From Ruminococcus sp. (GTDB lineage: Bacteria; Bacillota; Clostridia; Oscillospirales; Acutalibacteraceae), in the NCBI GenBank assembly GCA_017395925.1, contig JAFQNJ010000007.1, positions 1-32,531 of the forward strand: 32,531 nt of DNA, written 5' to 3'. The position numbers and the translations under genes are program-made. Position 1 is the first letter of the stretch. The number at the start of each line of letters is the position of its first letter. The notes below the pieces were generated by a model. That model worked only from the letters and a program-made list of their open reading frames with translations. It was not told where the DNA came from and did no database searches. This document shows positions 23,927 to 31,852 of this stretch, piece after piece.

Positions 23927-25417
23927 TCAAGGTGCTTCCGAAGCCGCAGGTACCTCTGTCGGTGCTTCTGTGGGGTCAGAATTGATTCCCCCGCCTGTTG
24001 CAGGTTCTGTGGGATCAGGGACCGTTGTGGGAGGCTGTGTTACAGGTGTTGTATTTGTTGCCTCGGTAGCCTCTGTTGTCTCAGTAGGCTTAGTGGTCTC
24101 GGTAGGCTTGGTACTTGTGTAAGCATACTCTGAGCTGTGGAGAGATTCTCTGCGGATTTCCTGACCATCCTTGTAGTAAATTCTGTATGCACCTGCACGA
24201 TAGTAGTTCTTATCGGGATTTGCATCGTAGATATAGGACTCGGTCTTAATCTCATCAAAAGAGGGGTCTTTCCAGCCATAGAAGCTACAGGTAACCTCCG
24301 AACCCTCCATATAGCACTCAAGATAAATGGGATACTCTGTGATATTCTTAAGTTTTAAGTCAAGGTTGGGATAGTCGATGGTGGCATCAAGTCCTGCAGG
24401 AGCATAAGAAGACTGGAAGAGGTGACAATATCTCTCAACTATCTCAAGGTTTGCAAGCAGAGCCGCATTGTAAATGGTGGTGCTGGTCTGGCAGATACCG
24501 CCGCCTACACCCTGTGCGTAGTCACCATTCATAATAACGGTGGACTCAATATAACCCAGAGAAGTGAGGTTACTGTTGCCGGTGCATCCGTTGAATGACC
24601 AGATTTCACCGGGCTGAATAACCGAACCTGTGCAAGCATCCGCGGCGACCTTCATATTGTGTTCGCTGTTGGAGGAGCTTGTGGAGTAAGTTGTATATGT
24701 GGCAAGCAGCGTGACATTTCCATCAATCTGCTCCTGTGTAACTGCAGGTTTTGTAACCTTCATCTCAGCAGTTACCGAAGCCTCTGATTTCTTACCGGAA
24801 GAAAGGGCAGGTATTTCCTTCAGCATATCTTTGGTGAGCTTCTCCTGGTCAACCTGATAGCCGTCCTTTTCCTTGGTAAACTGGAGGGTTGTACCTGATG
24901 TATCAATGTTTGCATCAACAGGGAGAATGTCAACCTCGGAAGCAACGCCTGCCGCCGCCTCTTTGACGGAGTTCTCGTTTATTGTGAATGTCAGCTCAAA
25001 ACTGGGGGCATTGTTTTTATTGCCTTCGTTCTTCTCGTTATATTCAACAGCCTGTTTAAGAGATTCTTCCACGTTGGTGTCCCAAAGGAAGCTGTCCTTT
25101 TCGAAAGCAAAGCTCTTATCCTCCGCCTTAACATTCAGAATAAAGTCGCTAATCATAGCCAGACATTCTTTCTCTGCAAGTTCCTTGGCATCCTTATAAA
25201 CCCTGCCGTCCAGATTAACCGAACCCAACATAATGGGAGTTGAGAACACATAAGCACTCTCGTCAATCTGAGGACCGGTGGATTCTCCGCTATTCTCTGT
25301 CTTCTTGCATGCAGTAAGCAAACCTGCCATTGTAGCACACAGAAGTATTATGGAAACGAACATTACAAGGGGGGATTTAAAATTTCTTTTGAAAAAATCA
25401 GAATTGTGTCTTTTCAT
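23927..25417 (-). CDS. VanW-domain lipoprotein (YoaR-like) with PG-binding region and Thr/Pro-rich tail
   Basis: A 496-residue surface protein. N-terminus: basic start, hydrophobic segment and lipobox LTAC with lipidated Cys37. Residues about 55-225 fit the peptidoglycan-binding type 4 region usual before VanW. The VanW domain follows at about 235-365: GSVIQPGEIWSFNGCTG, GGGICQTSTTIYNAALLANLEIVER and YAPAGLDATIDYPNLDLKLKN. Residues about 425-496 are a low-complexity tail of TETTKPTE-type repeats. VanW proteins are linked to the cell wall and to glycopeptide resistance in some clusters, but their activity is not established; no van genes are near. ATG 25417 follows AGAGG. Divergent from the serpin gene. 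Confidence 0.9.
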   Translation of the reverse strand: MKRHNSDFFKRNFKSPLVMFVSIILLCATMAGLLTACKKTENSGESTGPQIDESAYVFSTPIMLGSVNLDGRVYKDAKELAEKECLAMISDFILNVKAEDKSFAFEKDSFLWDTNVEESLKQAVEYNEKNEGNKNNAPSFELTFTINENSVKEAAAGVASEVDILPVDANIDTSGTTLQFTKEKDGYQVDQEKLTKDMLKEIPALSSGKKSEASVTAEMKVTKPAVTQEQIDGNVTLLATYTTYSTSSSNSEHNMKVAADACTGSVIQPGEIWSFNGCTGNSNLTSLGYIESTVIMNGDYAQGVGGGICQTSTTIYNAALLANLEIVERYCHLFQSSYAPAGLDATIDYPNLDLKLKNITEYPIYLECYMEGSEVTCSFYGWKDPSFDEIKTESYIYDANPDKNYYRAGAYRIYYKDGQEIRRESLHSSEYAYTSTKPTETTKPTETTEATEATNTTPVTQPPTTVPDPTEPATGGGINSDPTEAPTEVPAASEAP

Positions 25418-25645
25418 TATCTAAACCTCTTGCTATAATATAGTTGTTCACTTTAATTTTATTACCATACTATAATACAATATAGTTACGAAAAAATAAA
25501 GTGAATTACCAAAAATTTCTTATGGTAAAACTCCCAAACTTGCATTTTTCTCTTTGGCTTTTTTTAGCCTCAATGTTCAAAGAGGTGCAATTTTTCACCA
25601 CTCAGGGAGATGTTTTGCACAATTAACTCAAGGAGATTAACAACA

Positions 25646-26932
25646 ATGAAAAAGCTAAACCTCAACAAAGCCCTCTGTATCGGACTTTGTTCTGTTACGA
25701 TTGCAGGCGCTCTCTGCGGCTGTAACACTGACTCTGTACTGTCAAAAAAAGAGAATCTTCTCTCGGGATACGAGCGCTCTTCCTCCATAGTCACATATGA
25801 CTTTACATCGGGCACTACGGCTCCGCCCGAAAACTATGATGCATATTCTGCCGCTGTGACAGAATTTTCCATAGAACTCCTGAAAAACTCTATGAAATCA
25901 AATGAAAACTCTCTCGTCGCTCCCCATAGCACCGCTACCACACTGTCGCTGATTTTAAACGGTGCATCCTCATCAACAGGAACAGAAATCAAAAACATAC
26001 TTGCCCCTACCCTGGATACACAGAGCATCAACAACTGCAACTTCTATCTCACCAGCCGACTCTCAACATTCAACACCGACACAAACGGTTATTTCAGCGA
26101 AAACTCCCTGTGGTTCGAGGACAAGTTCGATGTTAAAACAATGTATCTCCAAACTGTGGCTAACTACTACAATGCTCATATGGCGCGAACAGCCCTCTCG
26201 GACATTGATACCATAGATAAAATAAACAACGTTACCCACCACTCCACCAACGGAGTTATAGAGAGTATCATCTCCTCTGTTCCCGAAAATGCCACTGCTG
26301 TTTCCATAACCGCCTCTGCCCTTACCGATAACTGGCTGAACCCCTACACCACAGACCGCGTAAAGGAAGGCACCTTCCGCGGTACACAAAAAGATTCAAC
26401 CGCTACCTTTATGACCTCAAACGAGCGATACATAAGCGAAAGCTACGCCACAGGCTTCATCAAGAGCCTGAAGGATACCCCCATAAAATTTGCGGCAATT
26501 ATGCCCACAGAAGATATGAGCCTTGAGGAATTCGCCGAAACCCTCACCGCAAACCGTCTGCGTGCCATCTTGCTGGAAAGCAAAGCAACAAGCTTCTGCA
26601 CAGCGACCATCCCCTGCTTTGACGCGGAGACATACACCTCTCTGGATGAAACCTTGAAAAACATGGGTATAAATAAAGCCTACAACGCAAAAGAGGCAAA
26701 CTTCTCAGGAATATCTTCCTCCTCCGAGGTGCATCTCAGCACCGCACTTCTGGGTGCACAGGTAAGCCTCAGCCCCAACGGCACAACCAAGAGCGAAGCC
26801 TCCGCCCCCATTGGTGCCGCAGAATTCGAAGAATGTGATACCCGCCTCACCTTCGACCGCCCCTTCATTTACATCTTCTTCGACAACGAATCAGGCATCC
26901 CCGTGCTTATGGGATGCGTAAACAACCTGTAA
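25646..26932 (+). CDS. Serpin (serine protease inhibitor family), lipoprotein
   Basis: A 428-residue serpin with a bacterial lipoprotein signal (residues 1-26, lipobox LCGC, Cys26), so it would sit on the outer face of the membrane. The serpin fold is shown by LVAPHSTATTLSLILNGASS near the start, the shutter-region strands, FAAIMPTE, and the C-terminal FDRPFIYIFFDNESGIPVLMG, which matches the serpin signature. Inhibitory serpins trap proteases by inserting the reactive loop. Here the hinge reads NGTTKSEASAPIG, with Lys, Glu and Pro where small residues are usual, and P1 falls near Glu-Phe. So inhibition is likely but not certain. ATG 25646 follows AGGAG; a longer reading from 25610 has no site. 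Confidence 0.92.
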   Translation: MKKLNLNKALCIGLCSVTIAGALCGCNTDSVLSKKENLLSGYERSSSIVTYDFTSGTTAPPENYDAYSAAVTEFSIELLKNSMKSNENSLVAPHSTATTLSLILNGASSSTGTEIKNILAPTLDTQSINNCNFYLTSRLSTFNTDTNGYFSENSLWFEDKFDVKTMYLQTVANYYNAHMARTALSDIDTIDKINNVTHHSTNGVIESIISSVPENATAVSITASALTDNWLNPYTTDRVKEGTFRGTQKDSTATFMTSNERYISESYATGFIKSLKDTPIKFAAIMPTEDMSLEEFAETLTANRLRAILLESKATSFCTATIPCFDAETYTSLDETLKNMGINKAYNAKEANFSGISSSSEVHLSTALLGAQVSLSPNGTTKSEASAPIGAAEFEECDTRLTFDRPFIYIFFDNESGIPVLMGCVNNL

Positions 26933-26982
26933 TAAATCAATTATAGTTGAACCACAAAGCCGTTTATTTACAACACCAAACA

Positions 26983-27012
26983 AAACGCCCCGACTTTTCC
27001 GTCGGGGCGTTT
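26983..27012. terminator. Bidirectional terminator between serpin and glucokinase genes
   Basis: Perfect 12-bp stem AAACGCCCCGAC / GTCGGGGCGTTT with loop TTTTCC, between convergent genes. Confidence 0.9.
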
Positions 27013-27051
27013 GCTATCAAATATCGGTTTTCCGATAATTGTTTCTTTACA

Positions 27052-28011
27052 TTAATAAATATTATCCAGGAAAGCAGCACCGATGATGCCTGCATCGTTG
27101 CCCAGGGTAGCCTTGCAGATTACGGTCTGCTTGGGGTTGTGCTTGGTGTAACGCTCTGCCTCAATAAGTGCACGAAGAGGAGCAAGGAGAGTCTCGCCCT
27201 CGTTGGACACACCGCCGCCGATACAAAGAATATCAGGCTGGAAAATGTTGATAGTATTAACAAGACCGCATGCAAGGTAGGAAATCCACTCATCAACAAC
27301 TGCCTTACCGTTGGCATCGCCTGCACGCATAGCATCAAATGCGGTTCTGCCGTTTACCTTGTTGATATCACCCTCGCACAGAGAGAGCATATAGGAAAAG
27401 TCCAGTTTCTCGCGGAGTATTGCTTCTTTTGTCAGGTTAATGAGACCTGTTGCAGATGCATAAGCCTCCCAGCAACCCTTTCTGCCGCAGGCACACTCTT
27501 TGCCATCCTTGACAATTACCATGTGACCCATCTCTGCGCCTGCATAGTTGGAACCGGAGTAAATTTTTCCGCCGATAATGATACCTGCACCGACACCTGT
27601 GCCGATGGTGATGGCAACTGCGTTCTCTGCACCCTTTGCGGAGCCCGCAAGAAACTCACCGTAAGCGGCGGCATTGGCATCATTCTCGATGATAACCTTC
27701 TTACCGAGGCGCTCCTGCATCATCTCTACGATATTCCAGTTGTGGAAGAAAAGGTTTGCGGAATACTCAATAACACCTGTCTCGGGATTAACTGCGCCGG
27801 GAACACCGATACCGATGCTCTGAATATCATCCATCTTGAGCTTTGCTTTCTTAACAGCAGCCTTTGCCACTTCTGCCATAGAATCACAAACCTCGGATTC
27901 GGGTCTGGGAACATTTGTGGGACAGTCTGCCTTTGCAATAAGATTGTAGTCCTTGTCAACAACACCTGCAACGATATTGGTGCCGCCCAGGTCGATTCCA
28001 AGTCTATACAT
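27052..28011 (-). CDS. glcK: Glucokinase, ROK family
   Basis: Cytoplasmic ATP-dependent glucose kinase of the ROK family, 319 residues. Seen: phosphate-binding LGIDLGGTNIVAGVV at the N-terminus, IGVPGAVNPETG, catalytic Asp in IENDANAAAYGE, AITIGTGVGAGIIIGG, the zinc-binding ROK signature with His in GAEMGHM and CACGRKGCWEAYAS, and the second phosphate loop CIGGGVSN. No N-terminal DNA-binding domain, so it is an enzyme rather than a repressor. ATG 28011 follows AAAGGAAG. Single gene with its own promoter, divergent from rplM. Confidence 0.95.
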   Translation of the reverse strand: MYRLGIDLGGTNIVAGVVDKDYNLIAKADCPTNVPRPESEVCDSMAEVAKAAVKKAKLKMDDIQSIGIGVPGAVNPETGVIEYSANLFFHNWNIVEMMQERLGKKVIIENDANAAAYGEFLAGSAKGAENAVAITIGTGVGAGIIIGGKIYSGSNYAGAEMGHMVIVKDGKECACGRKGCWEAYASATGLINLTKEAILREKLDFSYMLSLCEGDINKVNGRTAFDAMRAGDANGKAVVDEWISYLACGLVNTINIFQPDILCIGGGVSNEGETLLAPLRALIEAERYTKHNPKQTVICKATLGNDAGIIGAAFLDNIY

Positions 28012-28064
28012 AATAATCTTCCTTTCACGTTTTCAAATTGTGCTCTGTGCACTCATACAAGGTC

Positions 28065-28093
28065 ATTATATCACAAACCGCCGCCGTGTTAAA
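28065..28093 (-). promoter_or_regulatory. Promoter of glcK
   Basis: Minus strand TTTAAC (28093-28088), 17-base spacer, perfect TATAAT (28070-28065) with extended TGA. The box with its extension reads TTGTGATATAAT. Confidence 0.7.
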
Positions 28094-28251
28094 GAGGAAA
28101 TTTACGATATTTATGCGGTTTTTGAGATATTTTTCAAAAAAATTTCGTAACATTTTTAAAAATAGCAAATCAGTATTTGAGAGCATTTACGAGTATTTTG
28201 GAGATTTCGGGAGTTTGTATGTCGATACATTAAAATATTTAAGAAAAAGTG

Positions 28252-28280
28252 TTGACTTTGAATTACCCTTGTGTTATGAT
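28252..28280 (+). promoter_or_regulatory. Promoter of rplM-rpsI
   Basis: TTGACT (28252-28257), 17-base spacer, TATGAT (28275-28280) preceded by TGT. Confidence 0.75.
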
Positions 28281-28324
28281 ACTGGGGCAGTAAAAAAGTA
28301 TTATAATTCAAGGAGGCTACGCTT

Positions 28325-28753
28325 ATGTCAACTTTTATGGCAAAAAAAGGCGAGGTTGAGCGCAAGTGGTATGTAATCGATGCTGCCGGCAAGCCCCTGG
28401 GTAAAGTAGCTGTTGAGGCTGCAAAACTCCTCAGAGGTAAGCAGAAGCCCATCTTTACTCCCCACGTTGATTGCGGCGACCATGTTGTTATCATCAACTG
28501 CAAAGACGCTGTTCTCACAGGAAACAAGCTCACTCAGAAGAAGTGGCAGAGACACACAGGTTATGTTGGTCACCTGAAAGAGACAGATTATAAAACACTT
28601 ATGGCTCCAAGACCCGAGAAGGCAATGGAGCTTGCTGTTAAGGGCATGATTCCTTCCAACTCCCTCGGTAGAGCACAGATGCTCCGTCTGCGTCTTTTCG
28701 CAGGTGCAGAGCACAAGCACCAGGCTCAGAAGCCTGAGGCTTGGGAAATGTAA
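28325..28753 (+). CDS. rplM: Ribosomal protein L13
   Basis: Large-subunit protein, 142 residues, normal length. Recognised from [53 protein letters not shown] and the C-terminal [23 protein letters not shown] 28325 follows AGGAGG (28311-28316) by 8 bases. First gene of the conserved rplM-rpsI operon. Confidence 0.98.
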   Translation: MSTFMAKKGEVERKWYVIDAAGKPLGKVAVEAAKLLRGKQKPIFTPHVDCGDHVVIINCKDAVLTGNKLTQKKWQRHTGYVGHLKETDYKTLMAPRPEKAMELAVKGMIPSNSLGRAQMLRLRLFAGAEHKHQAQKPEAWEM

Positions 28754-28771
28754 GGAAGGAGGCACACGAAA

Positions 28772-29173
28772 ATGTACGATAAGGCACCTTATTTCTATGG
28801 CACAGGTAGAAGAAAGAGCTCCGTTGCAAGAGTTCGTCTCTATCAGGGCACAGGTAAAATCACCATCAACGACCGTGACATCGACGACTACTTTGGTCTC
28901 GAGACACTGAAGCTTATTGTTCGTCAGCCTCTTGAGCTTACAGAGACAGGCGCAAAGTTCGACGTTGTTTGCAGAGTTGCAGGCGGCGGCGTTACAGGCC
29001 AGGCAGGCGCAATCCGCCACGGCATCTCCAGAGCACTGCTTCAGTATGACAGCGAGGCTCTCAGAGGCGCACTTAAGAAGGCTGGATTCCTCACACGTGA
29101 TCCCAGAATGAAAGAGCGTAAGAAGTACGGTCTCAAGGGCGCACGTAGAGCTCCCCAGTTCTCCAAGAGATAA
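28772..29173 (+). CDS. rpsI: Ribosomal protein S9
   Basis: Small-subunit protein, 133 residues. It has [20 protein letters not shown] at the N-terminus, the conserved [19 protein letters not shown], and the family's basic C-terminus RRAPQFSKR, whose last residues reach the P-site tRNA. ATG 28772 follows GGAAGGAGG. It lies 18 bases after rplM. Confidence 0.98.
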   Translation: MYDKAPYFYGTGRRKSSVARVRLYQGTGKITINDRDIDDYFGLETLKLIVRQPLELTETGAKFDVVCRVAGGGVTGQAGAIRHGISRALLQYDSEALRGALKKAGFLTRDPRMKERKKYGLKGARRAPQFSKR

Positions 29174-29212
29174 TTTCTGCACAAGAGTTTATCCCTTGCA
29201 AATCGCACAAAC

Positions 29213-29246
29213 AAAACCCGAAGCATTTCGCTTCGGGTTTTTCTTT
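29213..29246 (+). terminator. Terminator of rplM-rpsI
   Basis: Perfect 12-bp stem AAAACCCGAAGC / GCTTCGGGTTTT with a 5-base loop, then TTCTTTT. Confidence 0.93.
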
Positions 29247-29324
29247 TGCCTTTATTTAAGGTAAGATTATGTACTTGTTCTCGGCATTTAGTTACACAAA
29301 GCAGAATCTCAATACCAAGATTTG

Positions 29325-29984
29325 TTATTTCCTTAAAAATTGAGGCTGTACTGCAATGTAGCGGTACATCATTACAAGTCCCGTACTGAGAAGCGCTCCT
29401 CCTACTATATCAGAAAGCCAGTGTACCCCCGACAGAAGTCTGGCAACTACCATAAACAGAGTAAATGCCGCTATAATCCCCACAAAAATGTATTTAAACG
29501 CCCTTGCCCTGATGCGACGGCTTAACTCAATGGCGGCAGCAGGCATCACACACATCACAAGCATAGTTGTTGACGAGGGGTATGATGCTTCCAACCGCCC
29601 CTCTATGAGTACGGGTCTGTAATTGATAACAGCAAATTCAAAGAATATATATGCCGCAATAGTGACAATATACAGTCCTCCAAGGACAAACAAACTGAAA
29701 TCCACTTTAAACAGATTTTTTCGCTTTATCCACTGCACTAGTCCCAGCATCGCAAAACCTGCTGCCACCGCAAACGGTACCAGTCCCAACCAATCCGTAA
29801 CCGTATAAAGGGTCATATTAACTCCCGTAAGTCTGTGAAACGCTCCGTTAATGGCGGCAAGCCCCACCTCTGTCCCCTGTGGTCCGATGGGAGCTCGTCC
29901 TACAAAGCACACCATTGCTGTCCATATCGCAAAAGCCAAGAGCGCACCTGACGCAATGTAAAGATTTATTCTGTTTTCTTTCAT
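29325..29984 (-). CDS. PAP2-like membrane protein with altered catalytic motifs
   Basis: A 219-residue protein with about six membrane helices and the overall plan of PAP2 phosphatases. Motif III is intact (Arg182, His188, Asp192 in VARLLSGVHWLSD) and the Arg-Pro of motif I is present (Arg123-Pro124 in NYRP). But the motif I Lys position is Glu116, and motif II reads YPSSTT with Thr139 where the family has His; the codon is ACA. It may be inactive, or act differently from the other PAP2 protein at 22103-22651. ATG 29984 has GGAGG 8 bases upstream, inside the hairpin at 29990-30045, with six T residues between SD and start. Confidence 0.82.
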   Translation of the reverse strand: MKENRINLYIASGALLAFAIWTAMVCFVGRAPIGPQGTEVGLAAINGAFHRLTGVNMTLYTVTDWLGLVPFAVAAGFAMLGLVQWIKRKNLFKVDFSLFVLGGLYIVTIAAYIFFEFAVINYRPVLIEGRLEASYPSSTTMLVMCVMPAAAIELSRRIRARAFKYIFVGIIAAFTLFMVVARLLSGVHWLSDIVGGALLSTGLVMMYRYIAVQPQFLRK

Positions 29985-29989
29985 AAAAA

Positions 29990-30045
29990 ACGCCTCCTTT
30001 TAATGCTTTGGGTTTTCCACCCGAAAACATACTAAAAGAAGGCGT
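29990..30045 (-). terminator. Terminator-like hairpin containing the SD of the PAP2-like gene
   Basis: Minus strand ACGCCTTCTTTTA pairs with the arm that ends AAAAGGAGGCGT (13 bp, one G-T pair), followed by TTTTTT. The 30-base loop can form an inner hairpin (GTTTTC / GAAAAC). It begins about 46 bases after the XRE gene. Confidence 0.65.
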
Positions 30046-30091
30046 ATATATCATCAAGAAACACTCTGTTACATCCGTGATACTCTCCGTA

Positions 30092-30697
30092 TCATCGCCA
30101 CTTAACAAGCATCAGAACCTTGATTATCAGGAAAATGAAGAGAAAAACTGCGGCATAAGGTTGCAGGCCCAATGTAAACAGCAGCACTCCCAGCACATTC
30201 AGCACCAAGGACACTTTGCTTTTCATTTGTATCCACAGTCGCTTGTTGCAGTTTTGCAGAGCAAGGGTCAGTATGCCCCACACCGCAAACACCACGACCA
30301 ATGCAAAATATATGAACCTGATATAAGGTGAAACCTCACTCAATGCAAGAAGTGAAGCTTCTCTTATTACCCCATCGCCCCTCTGTGCGAAGAACGGCAA
30401 AAATAAAAGCATTAAAGCGCAAATATCAAGCAACCCGAAAACAAGGTCCCGGATGCGACGTTCTCTCTGTCTGTTGTCTTCCTCGGCAATGTCCAAAGCT
30501 TCCTCTGTGCTGAGCAACTCATCAATGGACACCGAGAAATAATTTGCAACCGCTTTCAGGGAATCTATATTAGGATACCCTCTGCCCGATTCCCACTTGG
30601 ATACAGCGGCACGGGAAACATACAAAGCCTCGGCAAGCTCCTCTTGCGTAATGCCCTTCTTTTTCCGCAATTCCTGTAATTTTTCATTGAATTCCAT
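30092..30697 (-). CDS. XRE-family HTH regulator with C-terminal membrane domain
   Basis: A 201-residue protein. Residues about 5-62 are a Cro/C1-type helix-turn-helix (LRKKKGITQEELAEALYVSR, AAVSKWESGRGYPNI, then SIDELL). After a charged linker, residues about 85-200 contain four hydrophobic segments. Membrane-bound XRE regulators of this plan are common in Firmicutes; ligand and targets are unknown. ATG 30697 has a weak SD (CAGGGAA). It lies between the methyltransferase-like gene (43 bases) and the PAP2-like gene, which it may control. Confidence 0.87.
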   Translation of the reverse strand: MEFNEKLQELRKKKGITQEELAEALYVSRAAVSKWESGRGYPNIDSLKAVANYFSVSIDELLSTEEALDIAEEDNRQRERRIRDLVFGLLDICALMLLFLPFFAQRGDGVIREASLLALSEVSPYIRFIYFALVVVFAVWGILTLALQNCNKRLWIQMKSKVSLVLNVLGVLLFTLGLQPYAAVFLFIFLIIKVLMLVKWR

Positions 30698-30740
30698 AAT
30701 TTATTTCCCTGACCTATATCTGTTCTATTCTGTCACCAGA

Positions 30741-31412
30741 TTACCACACAAAGGGTATCAGGCGATATTTCACTTTTTTCTTGTACTCTGCATAGCCCTC
30801 AAGCTCCTGCAGGAGAAACTCCTCCTCGTCCTTGATTCGCTTTGCTATGATGAATGGATAAACCAAAAATATTGGAAGTGCAAAAACCGAACCCAAAACT
30901 ATAGGCATTGAGATAAACAAGAGCAGAGTGACACTGTACATCGGGTGACGGACTATTCCGTAGAGTCCCGTGTCCACAACCTTCTGATTTTCCTGCACCT
31001 CAATGGTACGGCTGAGGTATGTATTTTCTCTCAACACCTCTGCATAAAGCACATAGGCAGCAAGGAAAGCCACTGCACCGACAATCTTCGCCCATGTGGG
31101 CAGAATGTACCACCCGAAGCGCACTCCGAGTCCTGCCACCACAAAACCTGCAATAAACATAAGACCGCTGAACTTTACAACCATATCCTGTGCCTTGCGC
31201 TTTTCCTTTGCATTAAGTCGGGACTTCAGCAGTTTTGGATTTTTAATCATCATCACAATTCCTGCGACAAACATAGGCACAAAAAGAATCCCCATAAGGA
31301 GCCAACCTCCGAAGAAGCCAAACGTCCCTGCAGGCAGAAAAATCAGCGTGCCTACCAGTAAAACACCTAAAACGAACTTTAGAATTGCTCCGAAAAAGAG
31401 TTTAGCTGTCAC
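30741..31412 (-). CDS. Isoprenylcysteine carboxyl methyltransferase (ICMT/PEMT)-like membrane protein
   Basis: A 223-residue integral membrane protein with about five helices. The C-terminal SAM-binding part has VDTGLYGIVRHPMYSVTLL with the conserved RHP, then RIKDEEEFLLQELEGYAEY and KYRLIPFVW, the hallmark of the ICMT/phospholipid methyltransferase family. In bacteria the substrate is usually unknown; prenylated CaaX proteins are not expected. GTG 31412 follows GGAGGGGTAGGA. It starts 27 bases after the ComEA-like gene in the same transcription run. Confidence 0.85.
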   Translation of the reverse strand: MTAKLFFGAILKFVLGVLLVGTLIFLPAGTFGFFGGWLLMGILFVPMFVAGIVMMIKNPKLLKSRLNAKEKRKAQDMVVKFSGLMFIAGFVVAGLGVRFGWYILPTWAKIVGAVAFLAAYVLYAEVLRENTYLSRTIEVQENQKVVDTGLYGIVRHPMYSVTLLLFISMPIVLGSVFALPIFLVYPFIIAKRIKDEEEFLLQELEGYAEYKKKVKYRLIPFVW

Positions 31413-31439
31413 TCCTACCCCTCCACATGCAAATAATCA

Positions 31440-31817
31440 TCAAACAGTAATGAAAATCGATATCTCTTCAATCATTCTCTCACTGATTCCCTTAATGTTA
31501 ACAAGCTCATCAACAGAGGAAAAGTTTCCGTTCTCCTCCCGATAAGAAATTATCCTCTCTGCTGTCACAGGTCCTATATCGGGAAGCTTCATCAAAGTTT
31601 CCTTGTCAGCCGTATTTATGTTAATAATCAGCGACTGTGCCTCCCCGCTCTCTATCAATGCCGCCTTGTCAGCATCGGAAACATAGTATACCCGCGAAGC
31701 CTTGGGATTCTCGTCGATAAACAGCATTGCTACCCAGATTGACACCAGTAGAATGCCCGCCGCAAGAAGCAGAAATGCCTCGGGACGCCACAATTCACGT
31801 TTTCTGTCAGGAAACAT
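31440..31817 (-). CDS. ComEA-like helix-hairpin-helix DNA-binding membrane protein
   Basis: A 125-residue protein: one membrane segment at about 13-34, a short linker, and a C-terminal double helix-hairpin-helix (about 66-123) with ININTADKETLMKLPDIG, AERIISYREENGNF and DELVNIKGIS. This matches the DNA-receptor domain of ComEA, which binds incoming DNA at the outer membrane face. It lacks the SLBB domain found in full-length ComEA, so it is a minimal version. I chose ATG 31817, preceded by GGAGGGGTT; a longer reading overlaps the upstream gene. comEB and comEC are not in the window. Confidence 0.85.
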   Translation of the reverse strand: MFPDRKRELWRPEAFLLLAAGILLVSIWVAMLFIDENPKASRVYYVSDADKAALIESGEAQSLIININTADKETLMKLPDIGPVTAERIISYREENGNFSSVDELVNIKGISERMIEEISIFITV

Positions 31818-31852
31818 AACCCCTCCGCAACAATTAATATCAAATAATAGTA

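Larger units (their letters stand above)
28012..28324. other. Divergent promoter region between glcK and rplM
   Basis: 313 bases. It holds the glcK promoter (minus), about 150 AT-rich bases where I recognise nothing, and the rplM promoter (plus). The rplM leader is only about 40 bases, so no structured ribosomal-protein leader is present. Confidence 0.6.

Noticed and set aside
26947-28092. Long plus-strand open frame (381 codons) opposite the glucokinase gene
   Set aside because: Cys-rich shadow of glcK codon use; it begins inside the serpin-glcK terminator region and has no SD.
28281-28324. Possible L13 leader or other riboregulator before rplM
   Set aside because: Only about 40 bases between promoter and start codon and no stable stem.
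28328-29182. 284-codon minus-strand open frame opposite rplM-rpsI
   Set aside because: Covers two certain ribosomal protein genes on the other strand; Leu/Cys-rich shadow composition.
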